The notes under the pieces: generated by a model | Database searches by the model: none | Told to the model about the DNA's origin: nothing | The model's input: the letters and a program-made list of their open reading frames with translations, nothing else | NCBI GenBank assembly: GCA_965243615.1 | Contig: CBDEVO010000003.1 | Coordinates: 2,976,001-3,040,000 of the forward strand | Source: JAJEEA01 sp965243615 | GTDB taxonomy: Bacteria > Acidobacteriota > Vicinamibacteria > Vicinamibacterales > UBA8438 | Reading direction: 5' to 3' | DNA length: 64,000 nt | Translations under genes and position numbers: made by a program | In this document: positions 8,780 to 18,469 of the stretch, piece after piece | Layout of the letters: each line of letters starts with the position of its first letter | Numbering within the stretch: the stretch's first letter is position 1

Positions 8780-11375
8780 CCGGACCGCGCGCCTCACCGG
8801 GCCGAGGCTCGCCAACAGGCCCACGAGGGTGACGACGGCGGGCCCCGGCGCGAAGGCCAGCAGCCGCACGAGGAGCCCCTCGCCACCGCCGTTCGCGCCC
8901 TCGATCCACGTGCTCCAGACGTAGACGCCGACGACCCGACGGCGGTGCCCAGGGCAAGGTGGCGGACCACGTTCCGGAGCACCATCCAGCCCACCTGCGG
9001 AGGTGCGCGCCCAGCGCGATGCGGATGCCGAGGTCGCGCATCCGCCGTTCGACGGCGTGGGAGGTCACGGCGAAGAGGCCGGCCGTCGAGAGGGCGAGGG
9101 CGATGAACGCGATGGTCCAGAGTATCGCCTCGCTCATCCGGCCGTTCCACGAGGCGTCGCGGAGCGCCTGCTCCAGCGTGCGGACGCGGAACAGCGGCAG
9201 ACCCGGGTCGATCCGCCGGACCGTCTCGCGAACCACGGACGCGGCCGAGCCCGGGTCGGCGGGGCCGCGGGCCAGGAGGGTCGCGATGCGGGGCGGGTCG
9301 GCGCGGGACGGCAGGTAGACCAGCGGGTCGGGCTCCCGGCGCGCCGGGCGTTGCCGCAGCGTCGGCGCCACGCCGACGACGGTCAGCCAGGACTCCGGCG
9401 GGTCCGTCGCGGTCGGGACGAGCCCGATCCTGCGGCCGAGAGGCTCCTCCTCCGGGAAGTGAATCTCGACGAAGCGGGCGTTGACGATCGCGGCCTCCGC
9501 GCCCGGCGCGCCGTCACGGTCGGAGAACGGCCGTCCCCGCAGCAGCGGCGCGCCGATCGCGTCGAAGTAGCCCGGCCCCACCGTCAAGGTCAGGACGTCG
9601 GGGAGCAACTCGGCCGGCGTCTCCGGTCGTTCGTCGATCCGGACCCCGGACGTGCGGCCCGCTCCGCCGCCCGGGAGCGCGTTGCCAATCGCCGCCGTCG
9701 TGCTCCGGGTAGCGAGCCGAGCGCGCACGTCCTCGAAGAACGCGGTGCGCGCCTCGGGTGTCTCGTACCGGTCCGCGGTCAGCGCGACCTCCGCCGTCAG
9801 CACACCCGCCGAATCGACCATGGCGAAGGTCCTTCGATCCTCCACGAACCTGAGCACCGAGGTGGAGAGCACCGTCAGCAGGATGAGTGTCAGCCCGAAC
9901 TCGGCCGCAAGGAACACGCTCGTCAGACGACTGGTGCTCCGGCCCGCGCCGGCCCGCGCATCGTCGCGGAGCGTCCCACTGCTGCGGTTGGACACCGAAA
10001 GGGCGGGAACCAGACCGAAGAGGATGACTGACGCGCTGCCGATCCCGACCATGGCGGCGAAGACCCGCGCGTCGAAGTCGAACGTGATCCAGTAGCCCAG
10101 CACGCCGTCGGGAATGGCGTTGTCGAGCGCCCGGAGGCCGAGCATGGCGAGGACGCCGCCGACGAGCACGCCCAGGAACGCCAGGACCGCGCACTCGATC
10201 AGCACCTGCCGGACGACCCGCCACCGGCCGGCTCCCAGGGCGAGCCGGACCGCGATCTCGCGGCGGCGCCGTACGGCCTGCATCAGCATCAGGTTGGCGG
10301 CGTTCGCGCAGGCGATGAGGAGGACGACGGCCCCGGCGGACAGGAAGGCGAACCACGCCGGATGGGTCGGGTCGCTGGCGACGAACCGCTCGGCAACCGG
10401 CACCGTGACGTGCCGGACGTCGTCATGAGCTTCCGGATGGTCCCGGGCGAGGGTCGCGGCGATCGTCTCCACCTCGGCGCGCGTGCTCGCCACGGACGCG
10501 CGGTCGGCGAGCCGGCCGATCACCCCGAAAGCGCGCCGGTCCCGCGGCTGCTCCGCGAGGTCCGCGACCTGGGAGACCGGCTGCCACAGGTCGGCGAGCC
10601 GCGGAAAGCGGAAGCCGTCGGGCATGACGCCAGTCACTTCCGCCGGCTCGCCGTCGATCCGGATCGGCCGGCCGATCACGGCCGGGTCGGCGCCGTAGCG
10701 GTCTCGCCAGACGTGCCCCGCGAGCATGACGACCGGCGGCGCGCCGGGTCGCTCGTCCGCGGCCCGGAAGTCCCGGCCGAGGACGGGCGCCTCGCCGAGC
10801 AGGCGCAGGCCGTTCTCGGAAATGAAGACGCGCTGGAATCGCGCCGGCGCCCGGTCGTCCTCGGCGACGGCGGTCGGCGTCGCCTCGTAGGCGGCCAGCG
10901 CGCCGAACGACGTCGCCGCGTTCCGAATGTCCTCGAAGTCGGCGTACGAGACGCCCCCCGGACGCGCGCGGCCGTCCCGGGTCGAGATGTGGACCACCCG
11001 TTCCGGATCGTCGATGGGCAGGCTCCTCGACGTGAGCGCGTCGAACAGCGTGAAGAACTGCGTGGTGACGGCAATCCCGATCCCCAGCACCATGACCGTG
11101 ACAACCGTGAATGACCGCTGGCTGCCCAGCAGACGCGCCGCGAAACGCAGGTCCTGCCTGGTCTCGTCGATCCACCGGGTGCCGCGCGCGTCGCGGCACA
11201 GCTCCTTGACCTGGTCGAGGCCGCCGAACGCGAGGCGCGCGCGCCGGCGCGCCTCGTCCTCGGGCAGGCCCGCCCGCACGTGCTCGGCGACCTGCCGCTC
11301 GACGTGGTCGCGCAGCTCGCGGTCCAGCTCTCCATCGAGGCGGTCACGGTTCCGGAGACGGTTCCACCAGCTCAT
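8747..11375 (-). pseudogene. ADOP family permease, copy 2, two frameshifts near the C-terminus
   Basis: The frame is intact from MSWWNRLRNRDRLD through the prefix domain, both periplasmic core domains and up to GIRIALGAH near position 9005. There one base appears to be missing: the expected PPQVGWMVLRNVV continues in a second frame. Near 8930 a further shift is needed to reach the normal end VVGVYVWSTWIEG through RLDPMTVLRRE, with the stop at 8747. Without correction the frame reads junk to 8652. The affected part is the last pair of membrane helices of the FtsX domain. Two shifts within 80 bases could be genuine decay or sequencing errors. Otherwise the protein is colinear with the other ADOPs. 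Confidence 0.75.
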
Positions 11376-11418
11376 TGCGCACCTCCACCGGCGGCGCCGC
11401 GACTCGCGTGCAGTGCTC

Positions 11419-14184
11419 TCACTGTCGCAACTCCGCGCCCATGTCGAGCCGCACCACGCGCACCGCCGGCCCGGCGCAGGCGATGAGCGAGACGCCGAGA
11501 ATCAGGCCGCCGACGGCGGCGATGATCCACGGGTTCGCGAGGGCGGTCTCGAAGAGGGTCAGGTTCAGCATGCGGCCTGCCGTGACGGCCACGAGCACGC
11601 CGGCGCCCAGGCCCGCCAGCACGCACGCGAGGGTCGAGCGGAGCAGCCGCGACACGACCTGGATTCGGGTCGCGCCGAGGGCCTGACGAACCGCGAGCTC
11701 GCGCCGCCGGCGGTTCGCGGCGTCGCTCACCATGCCGAACACGCCGATTGCCGCCAGAAGGGCGGACCCGAGCCCGAACGGGATCAGCAGCGCGCTCTGG
11801 AACCGCTCTCGCGACAGCGCCCGCTCGACGAGCTCCGTCGTCGTGAGGTCGGCGCTCATCGGCTGTTGCGGGTCCGTCTCGGCGAGGGCGCGGCGCAGCA
11901 TGCCCCGCGCGGCGGCGGGGCTGGCGGTCGTGCGGACCGCGACGTACCGCAGCGGGATGGCGGTCTGCGTATAGGGCAGGAACACGTCGCGGCTGACCTC
12001 GTGCACGCGGCGGTAGCGGCCGTCGGCCACGACGCCGACGATGCGATAGGAGCGCGGCGCATTGCGGCCGCCGACGAACCGCCGGCCGAGGGCGGCCAGC
12101 GGGGACCCGTACATCTCGCGGGCGGCGCTCTCGCTGACGATGGCCACCAGCGGCCGGGGCTCGAGCGCGGGCTCGCCGGCGGCCGTCGGCTGGCCCACCG
12201 CCGTGGACTCGACGGCTGCCGGCGGCCGGGGCCCGGCCGCGGACTCCTCGGTGGACTGCGCAGCGGGGCCCGGCCCGGCGCCGACGACGGGCAGGCCGTC
12301 CGTTTCGGCGAAGACGCGTCCGGCCAGCAACGGGGTGCCGATGGCGTCGAAGTACGCGGGCGTCACGACCTCCAGGTTCAGGATGGAGTTGCCGGCCGCG
12401 TCCTCGGGGCTCTGGCCGGGAAGCGCGTAGGGCAGGTCCCATCCGATCACGCCCTCCAGGGGCCTCAGCAGCGCCGCGCCGGCCGCGTCGACCTCGGCGT
12501 TCGCCTCGAGTCGCTCCAGCACGTCCCGGAAGAACCGGCGCCGCGCCGCCGCGTCGGGGTAGCGCGCGCGACCCGGGTTCACGAATGCGGTCAGGACCCC
12601 GTCGCGGTCGAAGCCCACGTTCGCGCCGCGCAGGTTGGCGAAGCTCACGGCGAGGCCACCGGCGATGACGAGCAGCGCCACCGTCCCCATCACCTCGACG
12701 GTGACCAGCGCGCCGCCCACGCGCGCGGCGCGGGTCGAGCCTCCCGCGCCGGCCGCGCTCCGGCGCAGGAGCGTGTCGATGGACGGGGCGCGGACCAGCC
12801 ACAGGGGGACGCAGCCCATCCCGAGGGTCAGCACCGCGAGGCATGTGGCGGCGAACAGGAGCGACCAGCCGTCGATCGAGGCGGACGCCATCCGCGCGAC
12901 CCCGTCCGGCGCAAGCGCGACCACGGCGTCCAGCATCACGACGGCGAGACCGATCCCCGCGGCGGTGCCGACGGTCGCCAGAATTAGCCCCTCCGCGACG
13001 AACTGGCGGACGAGATGGCGGGTCGAGGCGCCCAGGCCGAGGCGCAACGCCACCTCGCCGCCGCGGCGGGCCGCGCGCGTCGCCAGCAGTCCGCCGAGGT
13101 TGACGCCGGCGACCAGCAGCAGCACGACCGCCCCGGCGAAGAGCAGCGACGCGACGAGCCGGCTGCCTCCCAGCACGTGATCGCGCAGCGGCGTGAGCGC
13201 CGCGACCTGATCCCCGACGAGCGCCCCCGGCCGTTGCGTCTCCAGCCTCGACACGATGCCGTCGAGCTCCGAGGCCGCCTGCTCCCGCGACACGCCCGGG
13301 CGCAGGCGCCCGACCACCTGCAGGAACACGGTGCGGTTGTTCGCCAGTCCGCGCCGCGTGCCGAGCGCGGTGAAGACGTCCACCCCCCGGGGAAAGTCGA
13401 ACCCGGCCGGGAGTACGCCGATCACCGTGAAGTCGACGCCGGTCAGGGTCAGGCCGGACCCCACGATGCCGGGCTCCGCGCCGAGGACGTTCGTCCAGAA
13501 CGCGTGCGTGAGGACGACGGTCGGCGGGGCCCCCTCCCGGTCGTCCGCTGCCAGGAAGGTGCGGCCGAGGAGGGGCCGTACCGCGAGGGCGTCGAAGAAC
13601 GCGCCGGTGACGCGTGCGCTCTCGACCGCGACCGGATCGCCGCGGCCGGTCAGGACGTAGCTGTACCCGTAGACGGTGGTCGGCAGGGCGGCCAGGCTGT
13701 CGAAGCTCGTCGACTGCGCCTGCCAGGCCAGGAACTCGGGGTAGGAAAGCTCGATGAGGCGCGCGGGGTCGGTCCGGCTGGTCTTCCACCCGACGACGAG
13801 GCGGTCCTCCTGCGGAAACGGCAGGGGCTGGAGCACGACGGCATCGAGGACGCTGAACATCGCCGTGCCGGCGCCGACGCCCAGGGCCAGGGCGGCGACG
13901 GCGAACACGGAGACGCCCGAGCCGCGGCCCGTGAACTGCCGTCGCAGCGCGTACCGCAGGTCGCGTCCGAGGTCATCGAGCCACCGTGCGCCGCCGACGT
14001 CGCGGCACAGCTCCTTGACCTGGTCGAGGCCGCCGAACTCGAGACGCGCGCGGCGCCGCGCCTCGCCCTCCGGCAAGCCCGCCCGACGATGCTCGGCCAC
14101 CTGCCGCTCGACGTGGTCGCGCAACTCGCGGTCCAGCTCGCTTTCGAGCCGATCGCGGTGACGAAGGCGCCGCCACCAGCTCAT
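11419..14184 (-). CDS. ADOP family FtsX/MacB-type permease, copy 3
   Basis: 921 residues from the ATG of MSWWRRLRHRDRLESELD, which overlaps the stop of the upstream secreted protein by 4 bases (TCAT on the plus strand). It has the same order as the other copies: prefix domain, helix, periplasmic core, three helices, second core, three helices. In the second core a low-complexity Pro/Ala/Gly/Glu stretch (around AVGQPTAAGEPALEP, encoded near 12170-12290) is inserted before VAIVSESAAREM; the other copies lack it. This segment is coding but looks like an expanded linker. Tight coupling to the upstream gene suggests that the two products work together at the envelope. Confidence 0.88.
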   Translation of the reverse strand: MSWWRRLRHRDRLESELDRELRDHVERQVAEHRRAGLPEGEARRRARLEFGGLDQVKELCRDVGGARWLDDLGRDLRYALRRQFTGRGSGVSVFAVAALALGVGAGTAMFSVLDAVVLQPLPFPQEDRLVVGWKTSRTDPARLIELSYPEFLAWQAQSTSFDSLAALPTTVYGYSYVLTGRGDPVAVESARVTGAFFDALAVRPLLGRTFLAADDREGAPPTVVLTHAFWTNVLGAEPGIVGSGLTLTGVDFTVIGVLPAGFDFPRGVDVFTALGTRRGLANNRTVFLQVVGRLRPGVSREQAASELDGIVSRLETQRPGALVGDQVAALTPLRDHVLGGSRLVASLLFAGAVVLLLVAGVNLGGLLATRAARRGGEVALRLGLGASTRHLVRQFVAEGLILATVGTAAGIGLAVVMLDAVVALAPDGVARMASASIDGWSLLFAATCLAVLTLGMGCVPLWLVRAPSIDTLLRRSAAGAGGSTRAARVGGALVTVEVMGTVALLVIAGGLAVSFANLRGANVGFDRDGVLTAFVNPGRARYPDAAARRRFFRDVLERLEANAEVDAAGAALLRPLEGVIGWDLPYALPGQSPEDAAGNSILNLEVVTPAYFDAIGTPLLAGRVFAETDGLPVVGAGPGPAAQSTEESAAGPRPPAAVESTAVGQPTAAGEPALEPRPLVAIVSESAAREMYGSPLAALGRRFVGGRNAPRSYRIVGVVADGRYRRVHEVSRDVFLPYTQTAIPLRYVAVRTTASPAAARGMLRRALAETDPQQPMSADLTTTELVERALSRERFQSALLIPFGLGSALLAAIGVFGMVSDAANRRRRELAVRQALGATRIQVVSRLLRSTLACVLAGLGAGVLVAVTAGRMLNLTLFETALANPWIIAAVGGLILGVSLIACAGPAVRVVRLDMGAELRQ

Positions 14185-15107
14185 CGCGCGCCCTCTTCCA
14201 CGGTGTCGGAATCGGCGGCGGTCGACGCGTCCGTCGCGGCGGAGTCGCCGGTCCACGCGTAGTCGCGCCAGCGCTGGACCGATGCCTGTCGCGAGCGGCT
14301 GAAGAAGACGCGGACATCACTGTAGCTCTCGCTCTGGAGATTCGCCCACGCGCCGTCGAGCACCGGCCCGCGGTCGAGCGAGCCGCGGAAGCGGTGGATG
14401 GTGCCCACCAGTCCCCACCACAGGCGCACGCGGTCGATGAGCTCGAACTCCAGCCGGGCTATCTCGTGCGTCTCGCGGTCGACCCATATCCGGCCGCGCG
14501 CCTTGTTGAGCGCGCGCTCGATCTGCCGTCGCACCGGCAGGTCGCCGTCGCGCGGCGCGAACGCGATGCGATAGCTCGGGCGGTTCCGAATCGGTTCCTC
14601 GCCCTCGAGCGTCATGTCGTAGCGCGCGACGAGCTCCTCGTCGAAGATGATCTGGTTCTCGTTCTCCTCCGGATCGATCTCGCCGGCCCGCAGCCGGCGG
14701 AGCCGCTCGCGGAACGCCGCTTCGCGCTCGATCTCGCGGGTGCGCTCCTCCTCGGTGAGGGGCCGGCCGTCGATGGCGATCCGCCGCGAGAACCTGGCCC
14801 CGTCGATCGGAATCGACTCCCACTCGACCCGCGTCTCCTCCTCGACCTCGCCGCGGCCGTCGAACTCCCGGGACTCGCTCGTGATCAGCGCCCGATAATC
14901 GCCGGCCACCGCCTGCAACGCCTCGTCCATGCGTTCGACCGCCTCGACCACGATGGTGCGAACGTCGGGTTCCCCGCCCTCCTGCGGGCGGACCGCCTCG
15001 AGGGCGACGACGGCGGCGAGGAGGGAGACCGATGCGTACAGCAGCTTCCGGCTGCTGCCGGATTTCGATGCATCGAACGAGCGGCCACCGCGAGATTGGA
15101 TGTGCAT
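14181..15107 (-). CDS. Secreted or membrane-anchored LolA-like hypothetical protein
   Basis: 308 residues. An N-terminal hydrophobic stretch (KLLYASVSLLAAVVALEAV) should act as signal peptide or anchor. The rest is charged and beta-rich, with segments such as RIWVDRETHEIARLEFEL and WWGLVGTIHRFRG that recall outer-membrane lipoprotein-sorting (LolA/LolB-fold) proteins commonly found beside MacB/ADOP permeases. No catalytic motif is visible. It lies between ADOP 4 and ADOP 3 and overlaps the ADOP 3 start, so it is probably a periplasmic partner. The fold assignment is an inference from pattern only. Confidence 0.7.
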   Translation of the reverse strand: MHIQSRGGRSFDASKSGSSRKLLYASVSLLAAVVALEAVRPQEGGEPDVRTIVVEAVERMDEALQAVAGDYRALITSESREFDGRGEVEEETRVEWESIPIDGARFSRRIAIDGRPLTEEERTREIEREAAFRERLRRLRAGEIDPEENENQIIFDEELVARYDMTLEGEEPIRNRPSYRIAFAPRDGDLPVRRQIERALNKARGRIWVDRETHEIARLEFELIDRVRLWWGLVGTIHRFRGSLDRGPVLDGAWANLQSESYSDVRVFFSRSRQASVQRWRDYAWTGDSAATDASTAADSDTVEEGAR

Positions 15108-15181
15108 TCCGCGACTCCTTCGCCCGCGCCGCGGCGGGCCGAACTGTCGTGCGCCGCGGCGGAGTTCGCTCCGGCCGCCGG

Positions 15182-17878
15182 TTACTCGAGACGCAGCACG
15201 GCCGACGGATCGAGCGAGAGCGCCCGTCGCACCGGGCCCGCGCACGCGACGGCCACCAGCGCCGCGAAAATCAGCGGCACGGCCCCCAGCGTCAACGGAT
15301 CGACGGGGGAGACCTGGAACAACAGGCTCTCGATCACCCGGCCGACGGCCAGCGCGCCCGCCACCCCGAGGAGCAGGCCGGCGCCGACGTGCGCGAGCAC
15401 GCGTCCGACGGCGCTCCAGGCTATCTGGTGCGGCGGGGCGCCGAGCGCCATGCGAATCCCGATCTCCCGCGTCCGTTGGGCCACGGAGTACGCCGTGACC
15501 GCGTAGATTCCGACCTCGGCGAGGACGACCGCGAACACCGCGAACACGCCGAGCGCGCCGCTGAGCACGACGAACCACCAGCGCGTGTCCTCGAGCAGGA
15601 CCGTCATCGACTGGGCGCGGTACACGGGCAGGTCGGGGTCGAGCGCGCGCACCGCCGCCCGCAGGCGCGGAGCGAACGCGGCGGGGGCGTTCTCGGTCAG
15701 GACCTGGAGACCGAGCCCGCGTCCGGGCGCCATTCGGTACGGCACGTGCACGACGGGAGGCGGATCGCGTCTGCGGAGGTCTCCGATGTGGATGTTCGAA
15801 CCGATGCCGACGATGGTCAGCCAGGGTCCCACCGGCTCGTCCGGCGGCCGGACCCGAATACGGCGGCCGAGCGCATCGTCGCCTTCGAAGAACCGCTCGG
15901 CGAACGTCGCGTTGACGACGGCTGCTTCGGACCCGGGGCGCCCGTCGTCCCGAGTCAGCGCCCGGCCGCGCAGAATCCGCGCTTCCAGCGATTCGAAGTA
16001 GCGCGGGCCGACGCTCAGCAGCAGCACCTCGGCCGGCGGCTCCTCAGGTGCCGGCCGGCCGTCCACCTCGAGCATCGCGGTCGACCGATTGGTCACGACG
16101 CTGGCCGCGCGCACGCCGCGCGACGCGTTCAGCCGGTCCTCGAGCCGGGTGACGAACCGGACCCGCTCCTCCGGCTCCGAGTACCGCGCCGAGGGCAGCG
16201 CGACCTCTCCGTACAGCACGCGGTCGAGATCGAACCCCAGGTCGATCCGGTAGAGCTTGTCGAGGCTCCGCAGCATCAGTCCCGTCCCGCCCAGCAGAAC
16301 GAGGGCCAGCATCGCTTCCACGACGAGCATCGCGGAGCTCAGGCGGCGCGCGCGGACGCTCTGGGTTCCCGACCGGCCGCCATCCTGCAGCAGCCCGCCG
16401 ACCGGCGTCCGCGCCGGGAGTCTGCGCCGCAGGACGGCGCGGACTCCTGCAGGATTGGCTGGGCGCCAAGCGGAGCCGTGAGGCGACGATTGGCGGGCCA
16501 GGTGCAGCAACGGCGCGAGACCGAAGAGCAGCGTCGTCGTGATGCAGAGGCCGATGAAGAAGGCCACCACCGGCGGGTCGATCGTGAACACCATCCACGG
16601 CGGCATGCCCATGTCGCGAGTGAGGACCTCGGCCAGCCGCACGCCGCCGACGGCCACCGCGAGACCGGCGAGGCCGCCCGCGCCTCCCAGGACAAGGCTC
16701 TCCACCGACAACTGCCGGACCACCTGCCACCGGGTGGCGCCCAGCGCGAACCGGATCGCGAACTCGTGCGCACGCTGCGCCGACCGCGCAATCAGGAGGT
16801 TGGCGACGTTGGCGCACGCGATGAGGAGGACGAACGCCACGGCGCCGGCCAGCGTCAGGTAGATCAACCGGACGTTCGCGCCGGTCGCCCAGTCGTTGAA
16901 CGACTGCACGATGGTGCGGATGTCCTCGTTCGTGGCGGGATGCTGCGACCGGAGTCGCTCGGCGATGGTGCGTACCTCGGCCCGGGCCTCCTCGATTGCC
17001 GCGCCGGGACCCAGGCGTCCGACGGTGGCCAGCGCGCGGAAGTCACGGCGATCGAGGACCTCGGTCGGGCGAAGCGCCTGCCAGAAGTCCGCCCGGAACG
17101 GGAAACGGACCCCCTCGGGCATCACGCCGATGACGGTCGAGGGCTCGCCGTCGACGCGCACGATGCGGCCGATGACCTCCGGGTCTCCCCCGTAGCGGTC
17201 CCGCCACAACTGAAAGGCGAGGACCACCGTTCCGTCGGCGCCGCGCCGGCCGTCCGCGGCTCGGAAGTCGCGCCCCAGCAGGACCGGCTGGCCGAGGAGG
17301 CCGAACGTGTTCGGCGTGACGAGCGAGCCGTTCCGCGGCTCCGGTCCGTGCCCGCCGCCGCTCAGGCCCATCCGGCTGTCGACCGTGAACGCGGCGAGGC
17401 CGCTCAGCGTGGCGGCGCCGCGTCGGTAGTCCTCGAAATCGGGGAGCGACACGCGCTGGTACGCGTCACCGGGGTCGCGCCCCGACGAGACGTTGACCAG
17501 GCGACCGGGGTCCTCGTAGGGCAGGCCGCGGACGAAGATGGCGTGAACCATCGTGAAGATCGCCACGTTGAGGCCGATGCCCAGCCCCAGCGTCGAGACC
17601 GCCAGGGCCACGAGGGAGCGGTCCCGCGCGAGGCGGCGGACCGCGTAGCGCAGGTCGCGCGAGATGCTCTCGATCCACCGCGTCCCACGCGCGTCGCGGC
17701 ACAGCTCCTTGATCTGGTCGAGGCCGCCGAACTCGAGGCGCGCGCGGCGCCGCGACTCGTCCTCGGGCAGGCCGGTCCGCACGTGTTCGGCCACCTGCCG
17801 CTCGACGTGGTCGCGCAGCTCGCGGTCCAGCTCTCCCTCGAGCCGGTCACGGTGCCGGAGGCGCCGCCACCAGCTCAC
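15182..17878 (-). CDS. ADOP family FtsX/MacB-type permease, copy 4
   Basis: 898 residues from the GTG start giving the MSWWRRLRHRDRLEGELD N-terminus. The start overlaps the PadR stop as GTGA, so the regulator and this permease are translationally coupled. Standard ADOP architecture without ATPase domain. In the central linker after the first FtsX domain (FGLAPLLH) the sequence continues as LARQSSPHGSAWRPANPAG, a segment missing from copies 1-3 at this place but almost the same peptide as the insert in the second periplasmic core of copy 1. It ends with the family C-terminus LDPSAVLRLE. Confidence 0.88.
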   Translation of the reverse strand: MSWWRRLRHRDRLEGELDRELRDHVERQVAEHVRTGLPEDESRRRARLEFGGLDQIKELCRDARGTRWIESISRDLRYAVRRLARDRSLVALAVSTLGLGIGLNVAIFTMVHAIFVRGLPYEDPGRLVNVSSGRDPGDAYQRVSLPDFEDYRRGAATLSGLAAFTVDSRMGLSGGGHGPEPRNGSLVTPNTFGLLGQPVLLGRDFRAADGRRGADGTVVLAFQLWRDRYGGDPEVIGRIVRVDGEPSTVIGVMPEGVRFPFRADFWQALRPTEVLDRRDFRALATVGRLGPGAAIEEARAEVRTIAERLRSQHPATNEDIRTIVQSFNDWATGANVRLIYLTLAGAVAFVLLIACANVANLLIARSAQRAHEFAIRFALGATRWQVVRQLSVESLVLGGAGGLAGLAVAVGGVRLAEVLTRDMGMPPWMVFTIDPPVVAFFIGLCITTTLLFGLAPLLHLARQSSPHGSAWRPANPAGVRAVLRRRLPARTPVGGLLQDGGRSGTQSVRARRLSSAMLVVEAMLALVLLGGTGLMLRSLDKLYRIDLGFDLDRVLYGEVALPSARYSEPEERVRFVTRLEDRLNASRGVRAASVVTNRSTAMLEVDGRPAPEEPPAEVLLLSVGPRYFESLEARILRGRALTRDDGRPGSEAAVVNATFAERFFEGDDALGRRIRVRPPDEPVGPWLTIVGIGSNIHIGDLRRRDPPPVVHVPYRMAPGRGLGLQVLTENAPAAFAPRLRAAVRALDPDLPVYRAQSMTVLLEDTRWWFVVLSGALGVFAVFAVVLAEVGIYAVTAYSVAQRTREIGIRMALGAPPHQIAWSAVGRVLAHVGAGLLLGVAGALAVGRVIESLLFQVSPVDPLTLGAVPLIFAALVAVACAGPVRRALSLDPSAVLRLE
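16427..16497. repeat. Dispersed in-frame repeat, copy B (inside ADOP 4)
   Basis: Partner of the repeat at 6628-6698. It ends in GAGGCGACGATTGGCGGG (16480-16497), which recurs exactly at 59482-59499 just after an unrelated stop codon, so the repeat is not part of ADOP ancestry. Confidence 0.6.
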
Positions 17879-18222
17879 CGCGCGCCTCCGCCCGCGGTCC
17901 CGAGAATCAGGCCGACGGCCTCGGCGAGCCGGGCCCAACTCTCGGTCTGCTCCTGCAGCCGGGCCCGGCCCTTCGGCGTGAGCCGGTAGAACCTGGCATC
18001 GCGGCCCGTGTCGGACGGTTTCCACTCCGCCACGAGGAGCTTGCGGTTTTCCAGGCGATGGAGGGCCGGGTAGAGCGACCCCTGCGGCACCTGGAGCACG
18101 TCGCGCGAGATCTGCTTGATCCGCTGGGCGATGCCGTAGCCGTGAATCGGACCGTTCGCGGCCACCTGCAGCACCAGCAGGTCCAGCGTGCCCTGCGGCA
18201 ACTCGGTCTTGGGTTCGTTCAT
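17875..18222 (-). CDS. PadR family transcriptional regulator
   Basis: 115 residues forming a PadR winged helix: QGTLDLLVLQVAANGPIHGYGI, then LQVPQGSLYPALHRLENRKLL, the wing FYRLTPKGRARL, and a short C-terminal dimerisation helix. This is the small PadR subtype usually found directly in front of ADOP permeases. Its stop overlaps the ADOP 4 start. It probably represses its own operon through the inverted repeat 16 bases upstream of its start codon; the inducer is unknown. Confidence 0.92.
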   Translation of the reverse strand: MNEPKTELPQGTLDLLVLQVAANGPIHGYGIAQRIKQISRDVLQVPQGSLYPALHRLENRKLLVAEWKPSDTGRDARFYRLTPKGRARLQEQTESWARLAEAVGLILGTAGGGAR

Positions 18223-18237
18223 TGCTTGATGCCTCTG

Positions 18238-18270
18238 TCTTCTACATGTAGCAGATCGATGTGTAGAAGA
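18238..18270 (-). promoter_or_regulatory. Probable PadR operator
   Basis: Perfect 9-bp inverted repeat TCTTCTACA-N15-TGTAGAAGA, with a nested palindrome CTACATGTAG at its left arm. It lies just upstream of the padR start and matches the general form of PadR operators (ATGT/ACAT half-sites). Confidence 0.6.
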
Positions 18271-18415
18271 TCAAGGCTTGCGTCCGCCGGGTTCCCGGTT
18301 GGTCGCCGGGGGCGGCCGGCGCGGACCCAAGGCTCGGACACAGATCAGGGGCGGGACAGGAGACGATCAAGGGTCCGGTGCCCGTCACGGGCCATGACGG
18401 CCACGGAATCTTGAA

Positions 18416-18438
18416 AATTGGACGTCCTTCGTCCAATT
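18416..18438 (-). terminator. Rho-independent-like terminator after the RNA ligase gene
   Basis: Perfect 9-bp stem (AATTGGACG/CGTCCAATT) with a 5-base loop, about 30 bases downstream of the ligase stop. On the minus strand it is followed by a short T-run (TTTTC), as expected for a weak intrinsic terminator. Confidence 0.6.
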
Positions 18439-18469
18439 CCAGGACTTCAGCCGGCCCGGGCGATCCGCG

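Noticed and set aside
5914..8832. 972-codon plus-strand open frame across ADOP 1
   Set aside because: Antisense to a conserved permease; low-complexity Arg/Gly/Gln-rich translation with no family pattern.
11375..18025. CRISPR-like or satellite repeats suggested by recurring sequences
   Set aside because: The recurrences are paralogous ADOP N-termini (for example the DHVERQVAEH codons), spaced by whole genes, not short spacers.
18242..18436. 64-codon minus-strand open frame upstream of padR
   Set aside because: It overlaps the operator and terminator, has no ribosome binding site and no similarity to known proteins.
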